DNA of 41,273 bases from Xanthoparmelia taractica (lineage: Eukaryota > Ascomycota > Lecanoromycetes > Lecanorales > Parmeliaceae), in the NCBI GenBank assembly GCA_033085395.1, contig JANQBS010000312.1:1-41273 (forward strand), read 5' to 3'. The translations under genes were made by a program, and so were the position numbers. Below are positions 1 to 10,720 of this stretch, piece after piece (the first letter of the stretch is position 1; every line of letters starts with the position of its first letter). Under the pieces are notes generated by a model that saw only the letters and a list, made by a program, of their open reading frames with translations, did no database searches and had not been told where the DNA came from.

Positions 1-54
1 ATATCCCATACCTTTCGATATGATATTCGAAAAACTAGTCCCATACCATCAAAT

Positions 55-78
55 ATACCACACCTTTCCGACCCGTAG
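55..78 (+). repeat. 24-bp motif, left copy (inverted partner at 41197-41220)
   Basis: The 24 bases starting ATACCACACC and ending GACCCGTAG are identical to the reverse complement of 41197-41220. This copy sits among degenerate relatives: one around 8-20 (CATACCTTTCGA) and one at 147-161 that differs at one base (CCGACTCGTAG, a C to T change). The motif is richer in C than its surroundings and contains CA and CC, so it escaped RIP or arrived after it. Confidence 0.8.
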
Positions 79-1230
79 ATATGGTCTTAATATTATACCA
101 TACCATGGTATGATATCGGCACCTTATATTCCAGACCATTTCAGATCTTTCCGACTCGTAGAAGTAATTAAATTTAAGTTAAATATAAAGTTATTTAGAT
201 TTTTTATCTTCTTAAAATCTAGTAATAAGAGTAACTCACTTAGCGAGTAAGAGATAAAGTTAGTATTATATAAGTTAAATATTAAATTCTTTTAAGAGGA
301 TAAAAAGATCGCGTTTAATATTAAAATTAAAAACGTATACTTAATAGTAATAATAATCTCTTACTTTATTATATATTAGATAAATAGAATAAAAAGACTC
401 GTAAGTATACTATTACTTACGATTATCTATCGCGATATCGAGTCTTATTAACTGTGACTTTAATATATAACTTTCTTGCTATAATTAAATAGAGATATTT
501 TAATATTTCGAGAATTAGCTCGAGCGAATATCGATAATAGTTAAATATAATTCTTTAGAAACTATTAAATTAAAGAAATAAGAAAGAGCTATAATTAAGT
601 CTAATATATCGCTACGCTTATAATAAGTCTAACCTCGTTAAAAAAGAGTTTATTATCGTTAGAATAGTATCTATAATAATCGTTTATAGCGATAGAATCT
701 AAAATAATAGGATTATCGATATCGTTGAGATCTTAATAAGCTTTTATTTTATTAAACGACTACTATACGTCTAGATTATATAGAATAAGTCTAACTTAAT
801 TCTCGCTATAAGACGTTAAATTCGATCTCGCTAAAAATACGTTAAGAAGAATTATAACGCTTAGATAATATCTAAATTAATCTATTATCGCAAAGACTAT
901 AAAAGATATTTTTTATTACGTCTTAAGATTTAATAAGTTAATTAATAGTAATTTAAATAAATAAAATCGATAGACTTATTATTAAATATTTATTTATAAG
1001 TTTTCTTATTATTTAAGAGCGTATAATAAAAATATAATAAAAGAATAAGCTTAGAAAAAAGAGAAAAGAGAAGAATAATATTACGCTCTTATGTAATCGC
1101 GTGATAGCTTTAATTACTCCGCCTATAACTATTATTATTTAACTATCTTCTTTACTATTAACGTTTTTTATTAACGCTCTCACGAATATTCGATTCTCTT
1201 ATCTTTAAGATAAACTAATTTTACGTAATT

Positions 1231-1381
1231 TGTGAGGGCGCTTTTCAATTATATCATAGAGTCAAAAATATGACTCATGGGTTCGGGTGCCGCGCTTCAT
1301 ACGAAGGCGCACCCTATTTGCCCATATGAAGCCCATATGGCGCACCCCACAGGTACCCATATGGCTCCGTACAGCCTAATA
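1231..1381. mobile_element. Short GC-richer insertion, possible solo LTR/MITE with 5-bp target duplication
   Basis: A 151-bp segment of normal composition sits inside the RIP block. It starts TGTGAGGGCG and ends CAGCCTAATA, and is flanked by TAATT on both sides (1226-1230 and 1382-1386). The end resembles the AGGCCTAACA terminus of the solo LTR at 32313-32554, with CA changed to TA. CCATATG occurs three times inside. A 5-bp target duplication fits an LTR-element integrase. It is short for an LTR, so a small non-autonomous element is an alternative. Chance TAATT repeats are possible in such AT-rich DNA. Confidence 0.5.
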
Positions 1382-1949
1382 TAATTATTACGCTTCTTAG
1401 CATTTAGAGAGTTAATTATATAATTATAAAATAACGTTGACTTTAACTCTAGAGTAGAGAGCTAATAGCTTGATATACGTAAATTTAGAAGACTTTATTA
1501 AAAATATAAAGCTAGATATTTTAATAAATAAATAAAGAGTATTAAAAGATATAAAGAGAAAGCTATTAAATAAATATTATAAGTCTTATTATATTTAGAA
1601 GTAAAAAGATAATAATTATAAGTATAAATAAGAGAAATTAGATATTAAATCTAATATTAGATATAAGTTAATTAATAATATAGAGATATTTAAGCGTAGA
1701 AAGAAGTTAGATCGCGTCTTAATATATATCTCTTCTTTAATAATTTCTTTATCTCGAAGATTAGAATCTATTCTATAATTTATTAAGAAGAATAAGAGAT
1801 TAGAGTATAAGTAGCAATAAGAGAAGTTTCACGACGAATTAAATAATAATAAAGAGATTATATAGCTATTTCTATAGCTATAATAAATTCTTATAAAGTT
1901 ATAGAATCACTTTTCTTTAGTCTTCTTAGTAATATTTATTTTTTCTTAA

Positions 1950-2830
1950 CTTCTATAATATATTTTACTTCTTCGAAAGAGATTATCTACGTTATATCTA
2001 TTCTTCTACGCGTAAATTACGAGATTTATAAAGTTATTATATCTCTTATTATCGAAGAATAGTATAGTTATATCTTAATATCTTTTAATTCACGTCTTTA
2101 AAATCGAAAATAAGATCTTAATAAAATTTAAATTTAATAAATATAAAAATAGATATTTTAATAGTACTTCTATCTCGTAATATATACGTATAAGCTTAAA
2201 TAGTAATGTATTAAGACGTTATTATATATAATTACTAATCGAGACTTACTTCTACTATAGTTATTATTATAAAAAAGAATATAATCGCGTATAAAGTCGA
2301 TAAATATCTCTTAAGTTATAAATTCTTAAAGAATAATTCATAAGAGATAGTCTTATATAATAAACGTAGATAATAGACTTTATCTCTTTGATCGCTTAAA
2401 TTCTTTATTAATTCACGATCTTAAACTTAGAGAAGTCTATTTATACTTTCTATCGTCTATAGACGTTAATATTTAATTAATAAAGTTAACGAGCTATTTA
2501 ATAGTTCGCTTATAAGTCGTTAACTTATCTAAAAAGATTAACTAATTCTATTATTAATTAGTTAGCGTAATAAATTAACTTTTTTATAGAAATACGTTAC
2601 GCTAATTAATAATTTTTTTAATCTACTTATAAGATTAATTAAGACGATATAAAATTCTTTAGACGATACTCTTATCGATAACGAGATCGAATTCGTCGAA
2701 TAATTAATAAATTAACTCGTTTAGATATAATATAAATCGCTACTCGAGATACGCGAGTAGTTATAATTTAATATACTAACTTATAACTCTAGAACGTTCG
2801 CCTAAGCTATTATTCGAAATAAAAATAATA
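1950..2830 (-). pseudogene. Tc1/mariner-type (DDE) transposase relic, RIP-destroyed
   Basis: Reading the minus strand through RIP-generated stops recovers the family order. A helix-turn-helix stretch about 2660-2735 reads NELIYxLFDEFDLVIDKS, matching fungal IS630/Tc1-mariner transposases. The middle catalytic stretch about 2203-2250 reads RLVIIYNNVLIHY, in place of the usual VLVxDNAxxHH. The last block about 2101-2165 reads YLFLYLLNLNFIKILF, in place of YLPPYSPDxNPIExxF. The second catalytic Asp and the third acidic residue are lost to N and K, changes expected from G-to-A RIP. No intact frame remains, so it cannot be active. Terminal inverted repeats were not found. Confidence 0.7.
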
Positions 2831-3573
2831 TTATATTAAATTTAAAGAGCTCTTAGCTTTTATAAAGCACGAATATATATAACGTATAAATTAGCTAGAA
2901 TAACGTTATTGCTATAATTCTATTTGAATTTATTCTAAATAAGAACTCGAATAGACGCTAAGATAGGCGACGATATAATAACGATAGCGAGATAGACGAC
3001 GTGAATAATTTAGAAGGCTACGAAATAGCTATATCAACTCTGGGTGGCAAATGGATTATACACGGCCTCAAATTTGAACGATTCTACACCTATATATCGC
3101 GATTTACCTCCTACTCTTCCTGGGTGGTCGTCCAGGCAAAAAATGGCGGGGTGATCCGCCAAGGCCGAGCTCCCGCACAGGGTTTTGCAAAAAAGAGTAA
3201 AACCATGTCGACTTTAAGCAATGACAATTGACTATGTTGTCACTGACCAAGTTGGAGTGTATGGTTATAGTGTGGCAGAGTAGAGTATGTGTATGGTAAG
3301 TGATAGGACGAGGGGGATAGTCTAATACTTGACTTGGATCGAATGTGTCTGGCAATACCTTAATGCCGAATGGTAATGGTAAGGTAGTCAAACTCTAACG
3401 TCATTTTCATTTAGTCGTTTGCTTCAAAATTACACTTACAATTCAAAATAAAGCTTGTAATGTATACAAGTATATCCCACCATCACATCCTCCTTTTCCG
3501 TTTCCATTTTCCATTTTCCTTTTCTTTCACCAAGTACCAAAGATTCCCTCCCTTGTCTCTTCGTCACAACATT

Positions 3574-5003
3574 ATGGACCCTGTGGATGTGCCAATGACG
3601 CAGCCCTCTGCAAGCAATGGAGTATCATCAACCACCAATGGTGACCTCTCAACTCATATCACACATCAGACTCACTTCCAGGATCAATCTCACCCCCAAC
3701 TCGGCAATCCAGATAACAGTCAGTCAATCAGTGCAGGTATGTGTAATACACGCCATCCATTGCCTGTGATTTTCGTGCACCAACCTTTCGGGTTTTAGAT
3801 GAGATTGCATTATATGACCGGCAGATACGCTTGTGGGGCGTCAGGGCGCAGGAGAGGTAGGGCAAGCTTGACTTGTAAAATGCTAGTCCATGGGCTTACG
3901 ATATCTCAGGCTACGAACTGCAAATGTACTCCTTGTCACCATGAGAGCTCTTGCAACCGAGGTTGCCAAGAACTTGGTGCTTGCTGGTATAGGCTCTTTG
4001 ACTGTGCAAGACAGCCAGGTCGTTGTAGACGATGACCTTGGAGCGCAATTTTTCATTTCTGAGCAAGACATCGGCAAGAATGTATGGCGGTCAATTTTGC
4101 AAGCAACAGGGATCTATTTTAGAGCTAATCGTCTGACAGCGTGCCGAGTCAGCAGTGCCTCATATACAAAGGTTGAATCCCAGAGTATCACTTTGCGTAG
4201 ATACCGAGGACATAACTCTGAAGCAGCCTGAGTACTTTGCCCGCTACGACATGATCATTGCAACCGACTTGGATCTGGCAACCCTCTCGACCATCAACGC
4301 TTCCTGCCGCCTATGTAACAGACCATTTTACGCATCGGGAAGCCATGGCTTGTACGGCTATATCTTTGCAGACCTAATCTCGCATGAATTTGTCATTGAG
4401 CGCGAAAAATCAAATCGTCCAACAGCTCTTACAGCAGAAAGCCTCACCAGATCAATTGTGGCAACTAGCACCAAGAAAGAAAATGGAAAAGTGATTGAAA
4501 TGGTCACCAAGCGAGAGATTTATTCGCCAATGGTGCTCGCAAACACGTCGCCACTACCCACCGACCAACTTAAGTCTCGAAGACGAAAGCTTCAGGTCTC
4601 TCCTCTTCTGACTTGTATGAGAGCATTGTGGGAGTTCTACAGTATCTCTGGCGCAATGCCAACCCATAGACACGCCGATCTTGAATTGTTTACCACGCTA
4701 GCAACAGAGAAGCACAAAGAACTGCAGCTCCCGTCCGAGACTTTACGTAGCGACTTCCTTCGAAGCTTCCTGCAAAATATCGGAAGTGAACTGGCCACGG
4801 TGACGGCTTTCTTGGGCGGCCAGCTCGCTCAAGATGTCATCAATGTCTTGGGCCAGAGAGAACAGCCAATCCAGAATTTATTGTTATTTGATGGCGAAGA
4901 ATCCAAAGGGCCCGTATATGCTTTGCATCCCGTCTTTCCGCCGCTCGATTCTACTTTTGATGCTCCCATCGCCGCCTCAGTAGCTGGAACACTTATTGCA
5001 TAG
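3574..5003 (+). CDS. AOS1: SUMO-activating enzyme subunit 1 (Aos1/SAE1)
   Basis: This is the E1 subunit that pairs with Uba2 to adenylate SUMO; it acts mainly in the nucleus. Exons: 3574-3736, 3799-3856, 3910-4081, 4140-5003; 418 codons plus stop, and the frame closes. Residues 55-68 read DEIALYDRQIRLWG, the family's opening signature. They are followed by the Rossmann segment ANVLLVT..ALATEVAKNLVLAG and by VVVDDDLGAQFF. RAESAVPHIQRLNPRV follows intron 3, and the end carries LLFDGEESKGPVY. As expected for Aos1, the Uba2 catalytic-cysteine domain is absent. The ATG at 3574 is preferred over the in-frame one at 3460, because the extra 38 residues look like translated 5' UTR. The N-terminal ~50 residues are Ser/Thr/Gln-rich. 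It converges with the elongation factor gene. Confidence 0.93.
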
Positions 5004-5616
5004 GATGCGTTAGTGAGGGTTGGCACGGGGTCTATTAGGCTCCGCCATCAGCCCCTAACTGGCAATAGCACCTTGAGAAACGAGCAATGTTGCAGGATGA
5101 ATTGACGAAGATCGATCAGGCCAGCAAATCGACTGTACTGGAATCTCTAGAGGATTTTTTGTTTCTTTTCAAAATCCAGATAGCTTACCACATAGCAGAC
5201 ATGTTGAGCGGGAATTTAAGGCGAGAGGCCCCGGTCAGAGGCTCACCAACCAAGCAGCATGCGCCCGATCTCAAACAATTTTGAGAAAACGACTTGGCAG
5301 CCACTAACTCATCGACCAGCTAGCTCGCTGAAGAAATGGGGAAATATTTGGTATTCTGGATAAGGCCAGTCCCAGGTACTACGAAAACACTGAATCTGGG
5401 ACGAACAGTAGAGACTTCTGGCACGTTTGCAAGATCTTAATGAGTGCTATACATTTCCCCAGATATGATAGCGGGGGTCTAGCAAACAAGGTCCTTTATC
5501 ATAGCAAGAGAGAGGTGGCCCTCAATGCGTCGGTTGCTTCGAAGAGACGCCTACAGCTGTGTGTCACGTATAGCACTTTTCTTTTCCGACAGCTATTGTT
5601 TCAAGTAAGCAAAAGT
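5004..5616. other. Convergent intergenic region, no gene recognised
   Basis: This is the 3' space between AOS1 and the eEF1B-gamma gene. Short open frames (for example 5087-5284) show no family motif, no credible splicing to a neighbour and no repeat structure. It probably holds the two 3' UTRs. Confidence 0.5.
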
Positions 5617-7184
5617 CTACTTGAAAACTTTCCCGTCCGCCCACTCGTATGTTTTCCCTTGGACCACGATCGGCTTATCCCAGCTCCACTGGTCATTGAC
5701 GAATTCTCTGTCTTCGGCTTTGCTGGGATCAAGCTTAGTGAATTCGTAGCTCTCGTAATCTGGTGCGACTTCAAAGGCCGGTATAGCTTCCTGGCCACGG
5801 ATGACAAAGGCTCCTTGGATAACAGAGTCATTCTTGCCGCCGTAGACAGAAGCGCAGCCAAAGATGTACTTGCGGGAACCTTCGAGACGGGTGAAAAATC
5901 CGCCTGCAGAAAGATGGAAGATTAGTCGTCGATGTCAAATCAAAAGTGAAAAGCTGCATGGAGAGGCAAGGACGTACCAATAAGATTAGCGGTCATGAAA
6001 ACCTGCGTAAGCTCGTCGTTATACTTATAATCGCACTTCCACAGCGAATACTCCTCCGCATTGAAGTTTTCCCAAAACCAGGGCAGGGCGACTTCCCGCG
6101 TCTCTTCGTTGGAGTACTTGCGCTTCCAGTCGTCGAGAGCCAGTGTTGGCTTTGGTAAAGCTTCTAGAGGGTGCTTAGGCTTAGGCGCCGGTTTGTCCTC
6201 GTTCTCGTCCTCCTCTTCGACCTCTTTAGCTTTTGGCTTTGGTTGTGCCTTCTCCTTCTTAGGCTTCTCCTGCTTTTCTGTCTTGGGAGGCTGGTTCTTG
6301 ATGGCCTCGTCAATGAAATTAAGCTTGCCCGCAATGACGGAGTAGATCGGCTGGTTGCACACAGTTTCATACCATCGAGTGACGTTGGGATTTTCCTCAC
6401 GCCATTGCTTGTCGAAGAAGAACTGGAAGCCGCGGGCGATGACGCCGGCTGTGAACAGATCCGCTAGAGTGATACGCTCGCCAACGAGGTATGTATGTAC
6501 GAGCAGGTGTTCATTAAGAACAGACACGGCTTTGAGGGCATTTTTGCTGGCTTCGTCAACATTCTTTTTGTTGTAAGGGTCGCGGCCAATGAGTGGGCGA
6601 AACCAGCCTCCAAGGGCTGGAAGGACCTCTTGGTTGGCGAAAGACATCCAACGCACGATGGAGGCATAATCTTGCTTGGTTTTGCCGAGAAGGCTGGTCT
6701 TCTCATTCTGAGACGTAACTGCTGCACATTAGCTCGTGTGCTGAGTCATAGTTCAAAGTTCATCGTCGGTAAAGGCAAGGTGGAATCAGAGTGTGAATAA
6801 GTCTCAACAGTAGTCTTCAGACAGGGATAACTGTATTTGAAAACAATTCTCATCATGTATGGGAGGGTACAGTTCAGGTCAGAAATAAGGCAACGTACTG
6901 TATATGGCTATTGCAATGCACTCGGTTAATTCGTATCCATCTGCCCCCACAAAAGATGGGACTTTCCCGAGCTTGTTGAGCTTCAAATATTCGGTACTGA
7001 GAGGTCCCTTGGAGATGTCGGTGTCAACAATCTCGAGGTCGAGCTTGTTTGCCTTTGCAACAGCTTGAATGGCTGTGGAGCGTGGGTTCGCCTGCCGAAG
7101 TCTGTGTAAACGAACTATGTTCTAGCATGAGTATTATAGAACAGGAAGGCCTACCTCACGGGTATAGAGCTTTCCAAATGACAT
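5617..7184 (-). CDS. EEF1G: Translation elongation factor 1B gamma (GST-like eEF1G)
   Basis: This is the structural subunit of the eEF1B complex that recharges eEF1A with GTP. Exons on the minus strand: 7184-7155, 7091-6899, 6718-5978, 5903-5617; 416 residues. It starts MSFGKLYTRE, then a GST N-domain (ANPRSTAIQAVAKAN..LGKVPSFVGADG..LTECIAIAIY) to about residue 75 and a GST C-domain to about 205. A Lys/Pro/Glu-rich linker follows at about 216-256 (KEVEEEDENEDK). The conserved eEF1G C-terminal domain ends with GFFTRLEGSRKYIFG..SVYGGKNDSVIQG..DQWSWDKP..YEWADGKVFK. The first exon is only 30 nt. The acceptor of intron 2 could be shifted by 3 nt (CAGCAG), adding or removing one residue. It is transcribed divergently from the uS9m gene, only 204 bp away. 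Confidence 0.95.
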
Positions 7185-7388
7185 CTTTTACTCGTAAACT
7201 GTAGACTGGGGATGGGACTGATATATCAGAATGGTGTCTATGTATGGGATGCAAGCTTGCCGAAGCAGAATTTTGTTCGTTTGGCGCGCTTGTTCCTTTG
7301 TTTAACGCCCTAGGCGCCGCCTCTTCAAGGCTGGAATCATTGACGGTTCCCAATTTCAGATTATAGTAGTATTGAAGCAGTTTGAGAT
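7185..7388. promoter_or_regulatory. Shared divergent promoter, eEF1B-gamma / uS9m
   Basis: Only 204 bp separate the two start codons (7184 minus, 7389 plus), so both promoters and 5' UTRs must lie here. The pairing joins a cytosolic and a mitochondrial translation gene. I saw no obvious TATA box or known operator. Confidence 0.6.
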
Positions 7389-8346
7389 ATGGTCTCCAAG
7401 CTATCCTGGCCTTTGGCATCACAATTAATCATCCAATGCCCCAAATGCCACAGTCGAATCCTACAAGGCTCGCGAAAACGATCATTTACCTCTACCAATT
7501 CCTTTCAAGACATTTCTGCGCCTCCGGCAGACCTTACCCAAAGTTCCCCATCCAATCTTCAAAACGCCCGGGTCGTTCCTGCATCGCCATCCTACTTCAC
7601 TGGCAGGCCCGATTCCACGGACAACTACCTCAACCTACTAGCCCTCTTGCGCCGTTATCAAACACTTCCAACCGTTGCCCCAGCGCAAGCTCCCAGGGTA
7701 GCATGGCGGACTGTCACACAATACCGTCTCCTAGTTGGCGAACCTGTAAGAGCATCGAAGTATCATAAGGCTATTGAGGTTCTGCAGCGGCTGAACAGAA
7801 TACACCCGGCCGTCATGCCCGCATCTCTGAAACGAGCAATGGAGGTCTACAAACGTGACATCGATCCGTACGCTGTTACCAAGAAGCCCAATATCATTGA
7901 TGCTGACGGGCGTGCATACGGAGTCGGACGACGAAAGTCAAGCTCGGCCAAAGTATATCTCGTACAAGGGGAAGGGGAGGTGCTGGTGAACGGCAAGAGC
8001 ATTAACAGCATATTCGGCAGGATACATGACAGGGAGAGCGCATTGTGGGCGCTGAAAGCTACGGGAAGAATGGACAAATACAACGTCTGGGCGCTAGTCA
8101 GTGGAGGTGGTACTACGGGGCAGGCCGAGGCAATTACCTTAGGGGCAGCAAAAGCACTGATGGTCTTCGAGCCCGCCTTGAAGCCCGCACTGAGACGAGG
8201 TTGGTCTTCAACCGACGTCCAATTTTGATCAAGCTAATTGATTCCCTCTTTCAGCTGGCTGCGTCACTCGAGATCCTCGCCGTGTTGAAAGAAAGAAACC
8301 TGGTCACGTGAAGGCAAGAAAAATGCCGACTTGGGTGAAGAGATAG
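7389..8346 (+). CDS. MRPS9: Mitochondrial small-subunit ribosomal protein uS9m
   Basis: This is a component of the mitoribosome small subunit; bacterial S9 reaches the P-site tRNA with its basic tail. Exons 7389-8199 and 8255-8346 give 300 residues. The first ~40 residues are basic and Ser/Arg-rich without acidic residues, fitting a matrix-targeting presequence. A fungal mitochondrial N-extension runs to about 170. The S9 domain starts at about 172 (DGRAYGVGRRKSSSAKVYLV..GEVLVNGK). Splicing out the 55-nt intron is required to join LRR to AGCVTRDPRRVERKKPGH and the tail KARKMPTWVKR; without it the frame ends early. The donor GTTGGT departs from the usual GTRAGT, but frame and homology fix it. 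Confidence 0.94.
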
Positions 8347-9861
8347 ATGCATATTGCTACCTTGACAGAATTCCCTTTCTATGTACACAGAGCGCTGTAT
8401 CCCAAATCGGATAAATATCAGCATTAGCACATTATTTGCCCTGCCTTCCACGAATGTCGCCTGAGTGTTGAAAAGTAGTGGTAAACGGTATATAAAAGGA
8501 ATAGGAGACTTTTATCTGGACCCAGTCGGGTCTCATGCGTTATGCTTACCTTGTCCGTGGCCCCATCCTGAGCTAAGAAAGGCGTCGAGCACTTTGAATC
8601 GTTGGAGGGATTTGAGGCGAGCAGTGGATCCGATATGAAAGAGTTTCTAGGATTGCTAAGCTGGCTCATTTGCAGGACAGTGAGCTGACTAGCACAACCT
8701 TGGACCGGGCATCCTCCATCTTCTTTGGCATAATTGCGGATGAAGAACTTTATTATATTTCGATCTCATTATTCTTGTATAGTATCAGAAAAGCCGCGAT
8801 ATCTATTGAAAGCTTAACGGGGGGTTCCCAAACACAAGATCTTCTTCTCCTCATCAATGCCGTAGCGATCGGGTAGCGCTACAAATGGCATTATGACCAG
8901 CTTGCTTATGGGTAGATCTTGTACATAGACACGTAGCTCCCCTAAGAAATCCCAAATTCTTACTCCTTTGCCACATTTTACATGACCTGCGAGGCTATGG
9001 GCTCGAGCACAGCAATAACCACAGAAACGGCGGTAGTCTTCTTCGGGTTGGCCAAAGCAAATTGACCGTTCGGTAGGAACATGCAGGCCAATGTTGTTGA
9101 AGTTTTGAGCAGAACTAGGCCCTAACAATCAGTGACACTTGTCGAATAAAAGGCAGAATATCGTGAACCCACGCAAAACTGCTTTCCAACCTGGCGATTC
9201 GAACAAATGACCGCGGCTAGTCGTTCTTGGGAAGTTGAAACTCGTAGGCAAAGCCGCGCAAGACGGACTTTTCGTACATGCCTTGGTCCACATGTTCAAA
9301 TTGAAAGATTCACTTGGGAAAGTCCAAAGCAACATCGCCTATGCCTCCTTCCAAGTGACTCACAAAACAGAGAGAATGATAAAACAGGTAGACCTGCAGC
9401 TTTGCCAAACAGGATGCCAATGTGCGAGAAAACCACTTCATTGCTGGCGCATTCCCCAGCTGCTTATCTCGCTGCTATACGCTGATTATGCTCCTATTCT
9501 CTCCTCACGCACATACTCCACAGATAGAAGATCGTCACACAAATTGGGACATGGGACGAAGGCGACGGGTAGGGACACGGCTGCGGTGCTCGCTCTGCTG
9601 GTGCTGCCTGCCTCTTTAGCCAGACATACGTCTCCATACTATTGGGATGTTGTGAGACATATACATTCAGAATCTGGTCGATAACGAGGATCGGGTTCTC
9701 TCTGAACCATCTTCCATCAGGTGATTTGGGCGAACTCTCGGCATATACCGAGAGCCGTTAGCGGCTTCAGCAGATGTCATTTAGGATTGTAGTTACATAA
9801 ATAATGAAGAGTATTTACGAACCCAGGGAATTAAACCTAGTCTACATCTAGAAGGTGGTTC
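8347..9861. other. 1.5-kb stretch with no confident gene
   Basis: Normal base composition, no RIP. Open frames of 68-149 codons exist on both strands (for example 8814-9128 minus, 9235-9684 plus), but none shows a recognisable domain. One minus-strand stretch near 9190-9340 reads like coding sequence (HLEGGIGDVALDFPK, stop, then FEHVDQGMYEKSVLRGFAY), which may be a decayed gene end. The 3' UTR of uS9m must occupy the start of the stretch. Confidence 0.4.
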
Positions 9862-9869
9862 CTCCGCCT

Positions 9870-10720
9870 GAACAACGCTCCCAACGGTACAAATAGTTGG
9901 TTTGGAGGCCTGAACTGGTTCAATTTGAAGCTATACAAATGGTTCGTAGTTGGTTGGACTCACAAACGGTACAACTGCTAATTGTACTGGTACAACCAAC
10001 AGTACAGATCAATCTTCTAGCATTTCAGCAGCTATCTCCTCCATATCATCATCAACTGCGTGTAGATCCTCCTTCGTAAAGATACCCAGCCGAAACCATG
10101 ACTTTAGACACTCCAACAACTCAATGGTCTCACTTTTTAGACTGCCTCTTGAGTCTGACACCGTATGTTTAGCCCTAGAAAATACACGCTCCGGCTCCGA
10201 AGACATAGCAGGTATGGAGTAGATATCAATCGCGATCCTCGATAGAAGAGGATATCGAGTACGTTGCTCTGGATCCAGCCACCATTGAAGTACTGTTCGG
10301 CCTTCATCTTCCTTCCAAAGAATAAAGCGATCATAAATATACAATTCGAACTCATTAACAGCAGCGGTATCTGGTTCCTCTTCTTGCTCATCTAACCATT
10401 GAAAGAATTGATTCTGCGACTCCATAGTAGATGCGGGGGTCCTGTGGTTGTTGAAGAATGTGTTGAAGAATAAGTTGAAAGATCAGTAGGAGAAGGATGC
10501 TTTCTCTGATCGCTACCAGAAATACGCCTATCATGACCAGATATACTTAGGCCCAAATGGGTGCATTTGTACCAGTATACTAATAGTTCAACCAGTACAC
10601 CATATATCTGAACCAGTTGACCGACTATCTACGGAATCATCCAACTGGTACGGGTACTATTGGTTTGTACTGGTACGTACTAATAGTTAGGCAGTTACTG
10701 GTATACCATTGGGAGCGTTG
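9870..10720 (-). mobile_element. Non-autonomous hAT transposon derivative with terminal inverted repeats
   Basis: Terminal inverted repeats match at 16 of 17 positions: CAACGCTCCCAACGGTA at 9873-9889 against the reverse complement of 10704-10720. The flanks carry CTCCGCCT (9862-9869) and CTCCGCCA (10721-10728), 7 of 8 identical and the right length for a hAT target duplication. Three extra bases (GAA) sit between the left duplication and the TIR. Both subterminal regions are crowded with copies of ACTGGTAC/GTACCAGT-like motifs in both orientations, typical of transposase-binding repeats. The interior encodes only a hAT C-terminal domain (10009-10425, minus), so the element is a deletion derivative of about 850 bp. 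It is not RIPped. Confidence 0.75.
10009..10425 (-). CDS. hAT family dimerisation-domain protein (truncated transposase)
   Basis: This intact 138-codon ORF inside the hAT derivative matches only the C-terminal dimerisation region of hAT transposases. The segment LLSRIAIDIYSIPAMSSEPE is the family hallmark, followed by RVFSRAKHTVSDSRGSLKSE and IELLECLKSWF. The BED zinc finger and the RNase-H-like catalytic domain are missing, so it cannot catalyse transposition. An ATG opens the ORF at 10425 and a long acidic tail closes it. It may be an untranslated remnant. If expressed, it could only dimerise with other hAT proteins (inference). Confidence 0.7.
   Translation of the reverse strand: MESQNQFFQWLDEQEEEPDTAAVNEFELYIYDRFILWKEDEGRTVLQWWLDPEQRTRYPLLSRIAIDIYSIPAMSSEPERVFSRAKHTVSDSRGSLKSETIELLECLKSWFRLGIFTKEDLHAVDDDMEEIAAEMLED

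Larger units (their letters stand above)
1..3030. repeat. RIP-degraded AT-rich repeat block (left flank)
   Basis: Base composition is strongly AT-rich. CA/TG and CC/GG dinucleotides are nearly absent, while CG, CT/AG and TC/GA remain, which is the pattern left by RIP acting on CpA and CpC in ascomycete repeats. Stop codons fall in every frame. I recognise a Tc1/mariner transposase relic (about 1950-2830, minus) and a short GC-richer insertion (1231-1381). I could not assign about 165-1230 and 1390-1950 to a family on either strand. Composition changes to normal gene space at about 3030. Confidence 0.85.

Noticed and set aside
20..250. 76-codon plus-strand ORF at the left end
   Set aside because: Overlaps the degenerate 24-bp motif region and RIP DNA; composition is dictated by the repeats and no family is recognised.
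3460..3573. Upstream in-frame start for AOS1
   Set aside because: Adds a Phe/Ser-rich stretch typical of a translated pyrimidine-rich leader; the ATG at 3574 gives the expected kind of N-terminus.
8814..9128. 104-codon minus-strand ORF with several cysteines
   Set aside because: No recognisable zinc-finger spacing or family; not supported beyond being open.
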